A stretch of 64,000 bases of DNA, taken from contig JANFOG010000007.1 in assembly GCA_024336345.1 (NCBI GenBank), positions 62,001 through 126,000 on the forward strand, written 5' to 3'. The stretch's first letter is position 1, and the number at the start of each line of letters is the position of its first letter. The position numbers and the translations under genes were made by a program. Under the pieces are notes generated by a model. That model did no database searches. It was not told where the DNA came from and saw only the letters and a list, made by a program, of their open reading frames with translations. Below are positions 45,813 to 58,001 of the stretch, one piece after another. This stretch comes from Mariannaea sp. PMI_226 (taxonomy: Eukaryota > Ascomycota > Sordariomycetes > Hypocreales > Nectriaceae).

Positions 45813-48098
45813 GGATGGAGGGTCATGAAGAACCAATGCAAGAGAGCCCGGGTATAAACCACGGGACATGGGCTTGTGCCTGTCCTTGACGATATTAATG
45901 GAGGCATGCAAGGGGAAGCAATGACCGAACGAGGATGATTACGATGCAGATATTTATGGGAATATGCCACTTCTGTTTCCAGATGATACCAGGAAGGGCT
46001 TGAGTGGCTCAGTCGTTATGATGGAGAGGAGGAAAGATTTATTTCCTTTTTTTTTTTTTTGTTGCTGGTTTATTTTGACACATAGGAATCGGGTATTTGG
46101 CCCTGGGGAGTGATCGGACATTCTGAAGTGAGCATCACGAGGGGTTTGAAGGGCTGGACGGGCCTGTGCTGAGCGTGAGAGAAGAGAACGGCGGGGCATG
46201 ACGTAGTCGAGGAAGATGTGGTTTGAATCATTTTGACTACCGTAGCTATAGAAACTGGGAGTGGCGTCGAGTAGAAGAAAATTCGGGGCCATGCGTTATT
46301 ATTCATTGATACAATAAGCCATCCTGCAAAGGTGCAAAAGCAAGCAAAGGGTGTGAAGCCACCTATTCCAGGGTACCTTAGCTACCTACTCTACGTTGTA
46401 TGTGCAATGAATGGTAAAACTCTTAAGTAGGTAATCTGTAGACAATGCTACAGTAAGGTCAAGATATTTTTGTGTGTTGGGATGCAATGATTACGGAGTA
46501 CTGACTGGAGGTTCTGAATAAGTTGAACCTGCGCACTTTGTCCCTTCGTACCCCCATCACATCACTCAACAGTGCCGCAGCCAAGCTTCTCTCCTCGGTT
46601 TCTTCCCGTCCCATCCCACCAGCCAGTGGCCAATGCGTGCCGGGGCCATTCCATCCATGGCTGGGTGGATGGGTGCCCGTGTGTAACTTATTAAATGGTT
46701 GGTGGCGCCACTGAAGTAGGCAGGTCTGTGCCTAACGTTGCCTCTAGTTTTGGCGGGGTAGTAATAATATGCACGCTCAGTCGTCCAGCAAGCAAGCCAA
46801 CCCTGACGGTATCCGTACAACTACAGTAGGGCACCTTGGGTTAGCTGCCCCCCCCCTAGGCGACCTACAGTAGGTACCTAATTCGGTATGTACAGTTGTA
46901 GTATCGGCCCGTGTGAGACGCACATAACCGTGCAGGGCATGAAATGCACATCAGATAGCAATCAACTAGTTATAAACAAAGTACCATGTCAAAGAGGCGT
47001 GATCAGGGCAATGAGAAAGGAAAAGCCTGACAATCCGCCCATCCAGTTGGCCAAACACTGCATCCGGTTTTGATTGTACTTTTGATTGTGAGCATTTGAT
47101 TGTGAGCATTTCCATGAATTGCCTGTATCTCGCAGCCTACCTCCCCAATATACCTACCTCAGGCAGGCACTTACATATGAGAGGGAAGCCATCCACTACC
47201 TCAAGGCGGTAAGACCTAACGTAATAACCGACGGCTACTAAGTGCTGCACGTCTGTAGGTGACTTAATTAGGCAAGGTAGTACGGTCAAATAACTACAGT
47301 ACCTTTCCTGTGCCTAAGGTAGGTAGGGAGGGGTGAGCCTTCATCGAATTTCCACCACTTTTCCATCCTCATCCCACATTCCCCTGCTTCGGCTGTCTCG
47401 TTTCCCCTCCACAATCAGTTGCCTGATTGTCTGCAAGCTCCCACCCGCTACCACCACTACCACCATCATTGGGTGGTGTTGTCCAAGCACTGTACTTTAT
47501 CTTGGGTACTGTTCTGCTAATTAAGGTAGGCCACCTCTTATTCGTACTGCACCTTACACAGTAAGTAGGTGGTCAGACTAATAAATACCTTTAGTCAATC
47601 CGTCCCGTGAGGTAGTCGAGGTAGAGTTGGCTCCTATGCCTGCGGTCACCTCTTCCTCATCCACTTTCCCATCCCCTCCCCACACCTTGTTCCACACTTT
47701 GTTAGTACTCCGTACCTCTCTACCAATTGCTCCCTGACTCCCAACCTACACGATCTCGTCAGATTCCTCCATATCCGACATCTTCAACTTGCGCTTCCCT
47801 TCCTTGCCGTTCCGGCGCGATTCTCATCCCACCCCGGCGATTTACGCAACCACTACCTCGTCAAACCGATCGAACGGAACAACCGATCACCAACCTGCAG
47901 CACTCTGCGACGCATCGGCTTCGGTCAGGGACAAACAGCGCTGCAGCTGGACCCTCAAACCCTCGATTTTGTCCTTCTCGTGTAACCGTCCTGCGTGTCG
48001 CCCGCTTCATTTTGCTGTCTGTCACGGTCGTTCCCCTCTCCCCCCTGGTCCCTCCGTTGGGCGGCAGCTCTCGCCATCTGTTCCCAACCAAATCAAGA
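45813..48098. promoter_or_regulatory. Intergenic region and wc-1 promoter
   Basis: The left part is the PSE1 3' region with a T-run near 46048. The centre holds several TACCTA/TAGGTA elements (about 46860-46880 and 47311-47326) and TACGGAGTA/TACTCCGTA motifs (46492, 47706). From about 47640 the plus strand is C/T-rich and is probably the wc-1 leader. No gene is supported; a long open frame at 47727-48344 lacks an ATG. Confidence 0.5.
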
Positions 48099-48219
48099 GT
48101 AAGTATCCCGGCCGAATTGTGTTTCCCAAGCTCCAGTTGGTACCCCCTCCCGCTCCTGGATATCGACTTTCGGCTCCTCTTTGTTCGACGCAATTCTAAC
48201 AGCTCACTCGGCTCTGCAG
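48099..48219 (+). other. Probable 5'-untranslated intron of wc-1
   Basis: The stretch has a strong 5' site (AGA|GTAAGTAT), a perfect branch TTCTAAC at 48195-48201, and a GGCTCTGCAG 3' site. It is 121 nt long, well within the range of the coding introns here. Its removal would shorten the leader ahead of the wc-1 start. This is inferred from signals alone. Confidence 0.65.
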
Positions 48220-48340
48220 GACTGGCTCTGACCATACTCTCAGCCGCGACGACGACCATAGCACAAGTCCTCCGGCTCACTCTTGTCCCTATCTTCTTGC
48301 TATTGCGAGTTCGTATTGACACGGGCACCTTCGAACCTAC

Positions 48341-48388
48341 ATGACCTCTCCATTTTTGCGAACCGAACGACTCCTCTGCCAAATATAA
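48341..48388 (+). other. Upstream ORF in the wc-1 leader, 15 codons
   Basis: ATG at 48341 opens MTSPFLRTERLLCQI and stops with TAA at 48386-48388, 114 bp before the wc-1 start. It lies downstream of the proposed leader intron, so it should be in the mature leader if transcription begins upstream as expected. A second ATG at 48492, in another frame and 11 nt before the wc-1 ATG, runs on to 48662 inside the wc-1 coding region. Confidence 0.5.
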
Positions 48389-48502
48389 GGTTGTTTCTCC
48401 TGGTAGAGCTGACCATCCTCTTTCACAAATCCAAGATCGCTATTTTCGTGCTACTTTCATACTTGGCCATCTGGCATTGCTGTCCTACCAGATGCCCTCG
48501 CC

Positions 48503-51500
48503 ATGGATGGCTTCTATCCGCCCAACCAGCTGCCTCAGCAGCAGCAACAGCCACAACAGCAGCCGCCGCAGCCGCCGCCGCCGCAGCCGCCGCCGCCGCA
48601 GCAGCAGCAACAATACCCTCAACACCACCAACAGCAGCCTCAGCCTATGCACCACGGAATAACCAACGACCCCAATCTCTTTGCCCCAAGCGATTCTCTC
48701 GATGACATTGTCCAAAGTAATCAGACCGAACTTCATCGTCGACGTAGCATGCCACAAGCATTCGGAAATCCGTTAGGTCATGGACAAGATGCACCCAGAA
48801 GAATGTCCGCCGTCTTGACGGGCGATATGATGGCCTTTGGGGGCGGTCAGAACAATTTCGGCATGTATCAGTTCAATCAGGCTATACCAACCGGTTTCCC
48901 AACCATGAACACAAACATTGATATATCTAATCAATTGGGCACGTACGGCACTGATTACCAACCCGTGTCCGGGGACATGATGGGTTCCATGATTCCATCT
49001 ACATTTGCCAACATGTCAGTCGGCCAGGTTGGCTCTCAAATGGGTGCTGACGCTCAAGTGATGAATCTTTTCTCTGCACCAGCCAACTCCATGCCGCCTC
49101 CGTATCCTCCTCAGCTTGGTACTGCTGCACCCAACTTCGCAACCCTCACTCCTGACGAAAGTTCGATCAGTACGACTCCGACGTACGGTCCACCTGTGGC
49201 CCCAACCGCAGCTATTACTCCAACCCCTGCCCTAGAAAGTTCGGGCAACAGCAATGAAGATATCATCGTGGGGCCACCACCCCTCAATGTAACTGATGTA
49301 GGGCCAGTTCAGGGGGTGAGTTCCATAGCATTGGATCCTTCTACAGCTGCCAATCCCAAGCTTCCAATGCCTCCGCTTTCTCGAAACCTCTCGGGTCAAT
49401 CCGGCTCGATGATTTCAACCGCAGCGAATTCGCGCTCAAGCACTCAAGCTGCAACTACCTCTGTCACTACGACTCCAGCCAATGCCGGCACGCCAATTGA
49501 GTCCAAAGACAAGACTGTCTATTCCAAGAGCGGTTTTGACATGCTCAAAGCGTTGTGGCTTGTGGCAACCCGCAAGAACCCAAAGATTAACCTGGGCGCA
49601 GTCGATATGTCATGTGCATTTGTCGTCTGTGATGTCACTATGAATGATTGTCCCATTATTTACGTTTCTGATAACTTCCAGAATCTGACAGGCTACAGCC
49701 GGCACGAAATCGTTGGTCAAAATTGCCGTTTTCTGCAGGCCCCAGACGGCAAGGTGGAAGCTGGTTCCAAGCGCGAGTTTGTTGATGACGGGGCTGTCTT
49801 CAATCTCAAGAAGATGATTCATGAAGGAAAGGAAGTGCAGCAGAGTCTCATTAACTACCGTAAAGGTGGAAAACCCTTCCTCAATCTCTTGACCATGATA
49901 CCAATTCCGTGGGATACGGACGAAATCAGATACTTCATTGGCTTCCAGATAGATTTGGTCGAATGTCCTGATGCCATCTCCCCCAATCAGGGACAAGGTG
50001 GTATGGAGGTCAACTACAAGCACAATGACATTGGCCAATACATTTGGACTCCGCCGACAACGAGCAATTGGGAACCTGAGAATGGGCAGACTCTTGGGAT
50101 AGATGAAGTCTCGTCCCTGCTCCAGCAGTTCAATCCCAAGGGGCATGCTTCAGACTGGCACAAGCAGACTTGGGACAAGATGTTGCTCGAAAACACGGAC
50201 GATGTTGTTCATGTTTTGTCCCTCAAGGGTTTATTCCTTTACTTATCCCCTGCTTCTAAGCGAGTGCTCGAATACGACGCTACAGAGCTCGTTGGAAATT
50301 CCCTGTCTACCGTTTGCCACCCATCCGACATCGTCCCTGTTACTCGAGAACTCAAGGATACCACCTCGGGAAGTCTAGTCAACATTGTTTTCAGAATCCG
50401 GAGGAAGCACAGCGGCTATACATGGTTCGAAAGCCATGGTTCCCTATTCGTCGAGCAAGGCAAAGGTCGAAAGTGTATCATTTTGGTAGGACGGAAACGT
50501 CCTGTGTTTGCTCTGAGCCGTCAGAATATGGAGGCGAATGGCGGGATTGGCGACAGCGAGATGTGGACAAAGCTCTCGACTTCTGGCCTGTTCCTATTTG
50601 TCTCGTCAAATATCAGATCACTCCTCGACCTCCAGCCGGACAATTTGGTTGGCACTAGCATTCAGGACCTTATGCGCAAGGAGTCACGACCTGAATTTGG
50701 CCGCTCCATTGAGAAGGCCAGGCGTGGGAAAACTGTTACCTGCAAACATGAAGTTCAGAACCGACGTGGTCAGGTCCTACAGGCACAGACGACACTCTAT
50801 CCTGGAGACGCTGCTGAAGGGCAAAAGCCCTCATTCCTGCTTGCGCAAACGAAGCTCATCAAGGCTTCTTCTCGACATATCAGCTCTGGAGGAAGCGCAA
50901 AGTCTACTGTCAGTGGGACTCTAGACACCAGTCTTCAGGAGGTTGGCAAGGCGTCACAGCCAGTAGCTGGTTCTCTGGCTCTTGGGTCTCAAGACGCCGC
51001 TTTAGCCTCAGATGATAACATTTTTGATGAATTAAGAACGACCAAGTGCTCGAGCTGGCAATTTGAGCTGCGCCAAATGGAGAAGGTCAACCGCATTCTT
51101 GCCGAGGAGCTTGGTGGATTACTCACAAATAAAAAGAAACGGAAGAGAAGAAAGGGAGTTGGAAACGTGGTTCGTGACTGTGCCAACTGTCATACACGCA
51201 ATACACCAGAATGGCGGAGGGGACCCAGCGGCCAGAGAGACCTGTGCAACAGCTGTGGTCTCCGGTGGGCAAAACAAGTAAGTTGATACGATAGATAGAC
51301 TTGAGAGGCGTGTAGTTACTGACCGATGATAGACCGGCCGCGTTTCTCCTCGAAATTCTTCACGAGGTGGCAACAATGGTCACGGCGATGCTCAAAGTAA
51401 GAAATCGAACTCGCCGATCCATCATTCGCCGGTGCAGAATGATATTACATCCGAGATGTCCGCCCGCCGTGGCACGGATGGCAATGGCGACGTTCAGCCT

Positions 51501-51668
51501 GCTCAGCTTTTCAAGCAGACTGACGGCACGGTTACGGCACCTAGTGGTGCACCCTCGGCCACTGGCGTACTACCTTCGACAACAGTACCCCCAATGAGCC
51601 TCTCGTCCATGACGGCTGTATCGGGAATGACGTCGATTCGAGAAGAACGTGAATTAAGCCAACAATGA
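48503..51668 (+). CDS. wc-1: White collar 1 blue-light receptor/GATA transcription factor
   Basis: The exons are 48503-51277 and 51333-51668, giving 1,036 residues. The protein senses blue light with flavin, pairs with WC-2, and drives light and clock genes in the nucleus. The N-terminus has a Gln/Pro tract (about residues 10-48). The LOV domain (about 370-490) contains NCRFLQAP with the photoactive Cys408 (GQNCRFLQ). Two further PAS domains follow (about 555-660 and 680-780). A basic stretch KKKRKRRKG precedes a GATA-type finger, C-X2-C-X18-C-X2-C at 893-918 (CANCHTRNTPEWRRG ... LCNSCGLRWAKQ). The only coding intron falls just after the finger (WAKQ|TGRVSPRN). The start ATG has an excellent context (CGCCATGG). 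Two upstream ATGs may damp translation. Length matches WC-1/BLR-1 proteins of Sordariomycetes. Confidence 0.96.
48535..48645 (+). repeat. CAG/CCG trinucleotide-rich tract encoding poly-Gln/Pro in wc-1
   Basis: An interrupted run of CAG, CAA and CCG codons encodes blocks of Gln (up to 5) and Pro (up to 4) at the WC-1 N-terminus. Such tracts are length-variable by slippage in many fungi. In the +1 frame the same DNA encodes Ser/Arg repeats as part of an overlapping upstream ORF. Confidence 0.9.
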
Positions 51669-52668
51669 TAACTTTGAGATCTTGTTTTCGTTGTCATCGT
51701 CCTTTTTTATATGCCGTTATGATACCCGCCATTTTCAACCTTGGCTATTTATTTATTTATTTATTTATTCATTTTATTTTCCAGACGCGTGTCCGGATAT
51801 TCGCAGTTCAGAACGATTGACTGATGTGACAACGTCGAAATATCCAAGGGCCGTTTTTTTATTTTGGGAAGCTCGGAATACGGCATATCAAGAATATGAC
51901 ATATAAGCTACCCTATTTTTGCTTTCTCCTTAGATGCAATCGATTTTTGAGGCAGATAATGAAGATATACACGAATAAATCTGATGATGAACCCCCTCAA
52001 ACACACACGTCTCCAACTTTGCGCCAAGTAAGGTGCAATTCAATTCAGCTGTCTTCTTACTTAATTATTTCGAGTATAAGATTATACGAAGATGTCAGTC
52101 AAGAAGTCTATCAAAGTTGCCACATAAAGTTGAGTTTGTGAGCTTGCAGTTTTTGATTCGACTATGCGTTCATACTTGACATCACCCTCGGCCTTCTAGC
52201 CCTGTAGCGCCCTCTAGCGGCTCCGGAGGCACACATGTTATAAATAGGTTCATTGTAAAACGGATCATCTCTGAACCGGAAAGGGGGAGGGAGGTTTCTC
52301 TTCCAAGAGGACAGAGAGAGTCAGCTCCGTACAGTAATTTTGCAGGGCTGGAAGGTATGGATGGTAAGGGAAACATCGAGATCGTTGACACAAGGGGATC
52401 AAGCTACAGGATGAGATACAAGAGAACAAAGGCTTTTACCATTTCGTACTGGACAAGTGATACATGCTAAGAGGAGGCAGAAATCAATTACGCTTAATCG
52501 AGGTGTGGGAAAACTGACGCAATAAAGGCAAATGCTGCAATATTTGTATATCAAAAATGTCTAGGGTAGCGCCGACGTTGGCTCTGCCATTTTAATGTGT
52601 TCAAGCTATGTACCCCATGTGAGATTCTATTCCAGTGTTCATGTGGCTTTTGACAACTCTACGTTGTT
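51669..52668. other. Convergent 3' intergenic region, wc-1 and UGGT
   Basis: These 1.0 kb between convergent stop codons are AT-rich, with an ATTT repeat (TATTTATTTATTTATT) near 51744-51765. Only short meaningless frames occur. No gene is seen. Confidence 0.55.
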
Positions 52669-55600
52669 TTACAACTCATCCTTTTCATGGACTGTATTAT
52701 CCTCTAGAATTCGACTCTTTGTGTTGGGCTCACTCTTCACCGTATCGGAGCCATCTCGACGTCGGCGATCCAGAGCTGCAATCTCCTCATCGTACACCGT
52801 CCACTCGGGAACTTGGCGCCGAGCACGGTCAAGCTTGGGCTCCTTCGTCTGGGGGTTGTTGCAAAGATCGATGGTACGAGCCGACGTCAGAGTGTCATCG
52901 CTGCACCAGGTCTCACACCAGAGCCACTCCTGGGGAAGACTGTGGATGGGGATGTTGAATTGCATGTGGTTCGGAAGGTCTTGATCCAGGTTGGCAAGAC
53001 TGTTGGGGTCGGCTGAGAGAGAGTGGTAGGTCTGACGGAGACGGTCACCCGCGGCGATTTGGCGGAAGCGGTGCAGATCGACAACGTACAGGGCTGAGAT
53101 GTGATAGGGAAGACCTTTAAGGTATTTCGCCCAGTAGCCCTGCTTCCAGAAACGGAAGCCCTCCATCTCAGTACGGGAGTCACACATGGGAGTGAAACCG
53201 TATGGCGCGCCCTCAAGATCAAGGTTGACAAGGTCCATCATGTCGGTGCGGACAATCTGGTCAGCGTCTACGAAGATAACCTTGTCAAGAGAGAGAGGAA
53301 ACAAGACATCCAGGAAGAGGATCTTGTAACCCCAAATTTCGCGCTGCTTTTCCTTCTGTTGCCGGAGCCAGTGGGGCCACTTATAGGTGACCATTTCATA
53401 CTTGAAGCCGTATTCCGCAGCGAGATGTGGGATGAAATCTTTAAACGAGGGCGAGAGGAACTGCTCGATGAACCAGAATTTGACGGTGTGCTTGGTATTG
53501 CGCATGACTGAGACCATCATGATGTTGAGCATGCGCTCATACAAGTGACCGCTGGCGACGGAGAAGATGTTTATCTCAGCGTGTTCTCTAGCTGAGACGG
53601 ACTTGGAGGATTTGGAGCCACCAAGCAAGCCCTCGGCAAATTTGAGGCCCTTGGCTACAACGCTGTCATTGGCGATTGCCTCTTCGAGCACATCGGCCTC
53701 CTCCATACCAGGTTTACGGTTGAGGCGTGGATACAGCGTGGTGCCCCGGAAGTCCATGAGGGTAACATCCGTGCCCTCATCTCCCGGGACAGCGGAATAG
53801 CCCTTTGCGCCAACGCTTTCGATTTCGAAAATTTCGGCGCTGCGGCCTTGCTTCAGTTGGATGTTGTAGAAGCCAGGGTTGGCCTTGAATTGGAAGTATC
53901 CTAGGTTGGCCATGATGATGGTATCGGTCAGAAGGGGGTCTTTCTCAGTTGCCAAGGCCAGCTGAGCACCCTGGGGAGGGCCTTGCTTGCCTTGTCGGGA
54001 GTGACCTTCAATGAGAATGTGCTCAAGCTCGTAGGTAGCGTCGATATCGCCCTTGACTGAGCTCAATTTGATGTTGTCAAGATCCTGGACTGAAGCTTTC
54101 GGCGCAACGAGCCAGGCTGGAGGAACATCCATCCCGGCCGTAAGAAGGGCTTCAGATGGGAGGCCCGTGAAGGCAGCCTGTAGTCCCTTCACGTTGCCAG
54201 ACTTATCAAAAGTGGGTTTCGAGTCCAGTACATATCGGAAGAATCGCTTGACAGGCAACTCAGTCACCACCTCACGAGGGTTCATGAAAAGTTTCAGGTA
54301 AACACCGTCCATCTCAGAGAGAATTTTGAGAATAGGGGCCCATCTCTGACCCTGCTCACTAATGGGGTTTAAGAGACCAACAAGATGAATGCTAGCAGTC
54401 TCCACGTCGCCAACCTCGAAGGCGCTATGGCTAGAGTTCCAAGTGGTGTACATCATGTTTCGAGCAGCTGACGCAGACTCAAAAATGCCCTGCGGAAGAT
54501 CAGAAATGGTCGAGAGTGAAACAATTGAGCATATTTTAGCAAGCTCAAGGGGATCCGAAAGTTTCTCTGAGAGGCTAAGTTCTTCAATTGCAGAATATAC
54601 TGGCTTGATCCGTTTGCTTTGTTCAAAGGTAAGGAGATGCTGGAAGTCCTCTTGCGTGAAGGAGTCGCCTGAAGCGAAGGGGCCTACGACCCGGCCGTTG
54701 ATAATGATGGTGTTGTCACCGTTCTGAATTGACGCATAACTGAGGAATCTCTCCAGTGCAGGGCCGTAGGTCTTATCCTCTGTAAATTTGGGTACCCCTA
54801 ACGCTTCCAGGTACTCGCTTGTTTCTATCCCAGCATCTTGCAGAGACTTGCCCTTCTCAACCGGCTTTGCTGGGATGGACGGATTAAAGAGCATGTGTAG
54901 TTTGACACCCTCGTTCTTCTGTTGAAATTGTTGGGCAGCAGCTAGAAGCTCCTGTCCAGCCTCGGTGTTAACATCCGCAACTACAACAACATGGGCCCAA
55001 TCTTCCTGGTCTGCTTTTCCTGGGCCCCAAACAGGGAGATTGCAAAAGATGTCACAGTGCTCGCTGTAGATCTTGCTGATGTCGAGGATTCGAACTTCCT
55101 TTTCACCATCCGGAAAGATGTAAGTATTTCTGGTAGCCATAGAATTGGCGAGAAAGACCTCTGGAACCCATGATTCATCATCAACTTCCTGGAAGTAGAT
55201 AGCTCTTTGGACAATTTGTTGGCTCTCAGAAAGGCATCCGCCGACACCCTGAACCCAGTTGTCATCACGGGGAAGGGCCTGACCGTCAATAAAGATTGGC
55301 CGCACGGGAGTATCTGCCTTTAGCCGCTTTACCCAAACTTTCGAGAGCTCGACTTGGTGAGCATAGGACTCCGTTTGAAGAATTTCAGCGAACGTTAATT
55401 TGGGCGAATCTGTCTCATGACCTTCGATCGCCTTGGCAAATGCCTTTTCTTCTGGCCCCGTCTTGGAGTTACCTTGAAGCTGTTGAAGGTACGAAATAAG
55501 GACCACGGGGCCATATGTTTGAGCTAAATGGTACACAACCTTGGCTTGAGAAACGGCTTCGGGAGTTGATGCTACAGGAACGAAACCAAAGCGGACCGGG

Positions 55601-57242
55601 ATGCCTCGCTGCATAAATGCGGCCAGCTGAATAGCAGTAGTCAAATCGTCAGCGTTTGCAAAGTCTATCGGCGCAACAATGTGGAAGATGTTGCGAGCTA
55701 TCCTGGGAAGTTGACCGGGATATGTGCGTTGCAATAACTACAGATGTCAGTTGGGGGGGATTTTCCTTCAGGTCAATTTTTCACGTACTGTCATCAAATC
55801 TTTGGGAAGCGACGCATATCGTTCGTCGGTCTCAAGATCATTGAGCCAGACAATTACCTTACCCTCTTCCGAACGATCTGTCCAGTCGTATCGCATCACC
55901 TTTTCTTCTGATTGCGATTCCGTGAGTTGTGGGTGGCCAAGCAGAGAAACTGCCTGATTCCCATTCAAACCAAGGCGGCGAAGGCCGTTGATAAGCTTAC
56001 GTTCTCTTCGGATCATATCGACAAGCTGGAAAGGCTCAACCTGGCGCTCAACTAGTTGAACGCCGTTCATCCACAGAAGGTTGATACCAGCAGGGACACC
56101 CGCCGCAACATTCGCGCGTTGTTCCGTCACAAAGTTGTTGGAAAAATTATGGGTAGCGATTGAAGCAGAAAATTTAGGAAAGTCCTGTGTAGCCTTGACC
56201 AGCGCTTCAAAGGGGTTGTGGCTCTTAAGAATGAAAGAAGCTGTGGTTAGCCCCAACGAGGCCAATTCAGTGGCTGAAAGGGGTTTGAGATCGGTAACTT
56301 CCTCCTCCTCATCCAACACATCATCTACCGCAATGGGCTTCTGAGCGGGCTCATGGTTGGCCTCTCGATCATCAATAACAATATAATCAGTTCTCTTAAG
56401 GGCTAGTTCAACACCGTAGCCATTCACTAGTAATGGTCTGTTCGGGGCTCGAATGCTCCGTCGGTATCGTACTCGGTATGAAAGGTTTCCTTTGGCTGCG
56501 ATGTTCTTGAGGACATCATAGTATTGACCAAATGAGGGCGATGTAGGATCAGCATAGAGCACCGCCTGCTTTCCCACTTCGAGAGAATCTCTGATGATTG
56601 TTCGATCGAATGGCAGATCCTTGAGTTGACTGTGTGTATCTAGATGATCAGAATGGAAGGTAGTGTATAATGGGCATCAAGGAGTGCCATACGTAGAACT
56701 CAACTTAGTGTCGATGGCTTGGGCCATGTCAGGGGAGCAGTATTGTTTTCCTTTCAGCATGATCCATTCAGAGCAGTCCAATTGATCAGAGGCTAGAGCT
56801 GGCTCAATTGCCGTTGTATAATATTGATAATGGGCCTCGATTCGGGGTGCTGCAGATCGAAGTGAGAGTGCAACATTGAATGTTGATAGATCCTCAGGAT
56901 TGGTAATATGACCATCTTGTTGCAGCAGCTGGACGAATTTTGTATAGAGATCTTCGTCTGTTGAGGCCGATGTAAAATGTCCACTAGCGATCTTGTCAAG
57001 AAGAGGGAAGTATGAAGTTGTGTTCTCGGAAGCGGCTGTTTCTCTGCCAAGAAATAAATGAGTTATGCTCCGGCGCACAGGAGGATTACACTGGATTGGA
57101 TAGCTTACAGAAGCTCGAGGAGATATGGGGCACGGGGAAAGGCCGCCTTCATTCCCACATTCACGGACGGTGCTGCCGAGGCTTGTAGAGCAGCCACAAG
57201 AGCCACGGCTAGGCCCCATGGCAGCTGAGATAGACGCAACAT
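52669..57242 (-). CDS. UGGT: UDP-glucose:glycoprotein glucosyltransferase (ER folding sensor)
   Basis: The exons are 57242-57109, 57043-56693, 56629-55789 and 55737-52669, giving 1,464 residues. UGGT reglucosylates misfolded N-glycoproteins in the ER lumen so that they re-enter the calnexin cycle. The start at 57242 gives a signal peptide (MLRLSQLPWGLAVALVAALQ) followed by the family start PYLLELLETAASENTTSYFP. Thioredoxin-like folding-sensor domains fill the first two thirds (LYADPTSPSFGQYYDVLK, FPKFSASIATHNFSNNFV). The C-terminal GT24 domain begins near residue 1165 (INIFSVASGHLYERMLNIMM) and holds the catalytic DAD motif at 1266-1268 (VIFVDADQIVRTDM). The chain ends in KDEL, an ER retrieval signal. 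All introns are GT-AG, and the third 5' site (AC|GTATGG) is set by frame. The promoter is shared with alpha-COP. Confidence 0.96.
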
Positions 57243-58001
57243 CGCTGAAAAAAGACGTTGGCGACAATCGCCCAGAGTTTACGTGCGGATAAGGGTCCAC
57301 GACGGGGGGGTTGGAGGGGTAGAGCGGGAGCTCCCGGAGCTCTATTGCTGGCCAAGCAGAGCCAGAGAAAGACGTTGTATTGTAATTGACACCTGAAGAA
57401 AGTAAAGGTCCACCTTTTAATGCATAATCAGATATAATGGACGCCAAATAAGTCGTCGGCGTCAGAAAGTGTTGATACTGTCTTGGGCATGCTGTCGAGA
57501 TGTGAACACCGTCACAGAAAGAGCTGGCCCAATTGGGTCTAGCTCCATGACGTCCCGCCAAAGGAAGTCGCCTCAACGTGGCAGAATTACGTAGTGGGGA
57601 TCGGATGTGGCTGACGTCCCCCCTTTACCAGACCTGACGAAGCTATGTGCTAGGTCTTTCACCAGGGCGGTGAAGAGCACAGAGCAACAAGCGGCTTCCC
57701 TCCCACGCAGCATCGGAAAAACAATAATGCGCGTGGCTTGCGCCTGGAGGGATATCCACACTTTGGAGATGGACACGATGCTTCAATTGCTTAGCCCAGG
57801 AGTTCGCACGTTGGCCGGCATTCGACACACTGCACCACCTCCACTCCTTAACCTCCCGTTGTTATCCTCCATCTCGACCTGCTGGCCAGCTTGCGTTAAA
57901 ATTCGAGCCCAAGCAAGCTGATCGGCCTCTTCCCCCCCATCACGGGCCTTGTGTTGTTCCCCCTTTAATGCGAGAAGCTGCGGCTTCACCTCCCCGCCAA
58001 G
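57243..58001. promoter_or_regulatory. Shared divergent promoter of UGGT and alpha-COP
   Basis: Only 759 bp separate the two divergent start codons. Two TGACGTCC elements lie at 57548-57555 and 57612-57619, resembling the TGACGT core bound by bZIP factors such as HAC1/HacA or CRE-binding proteins. Their role is inferred from similarity only. No coding region is supported here. Confidence 0.5.

Noticed and set aside
47727..48344. 205-codon open frame before wc-1
   Set aside because: It begins with TTG, not ATG, is open because of C/T-rich leader composition, and is crossed by strong intron signals at 48099-48219.
52813..54727. Several plus-strand frames over the UGGT gene
   Set aside because: Antisense shadows of a well-recognised coding region.
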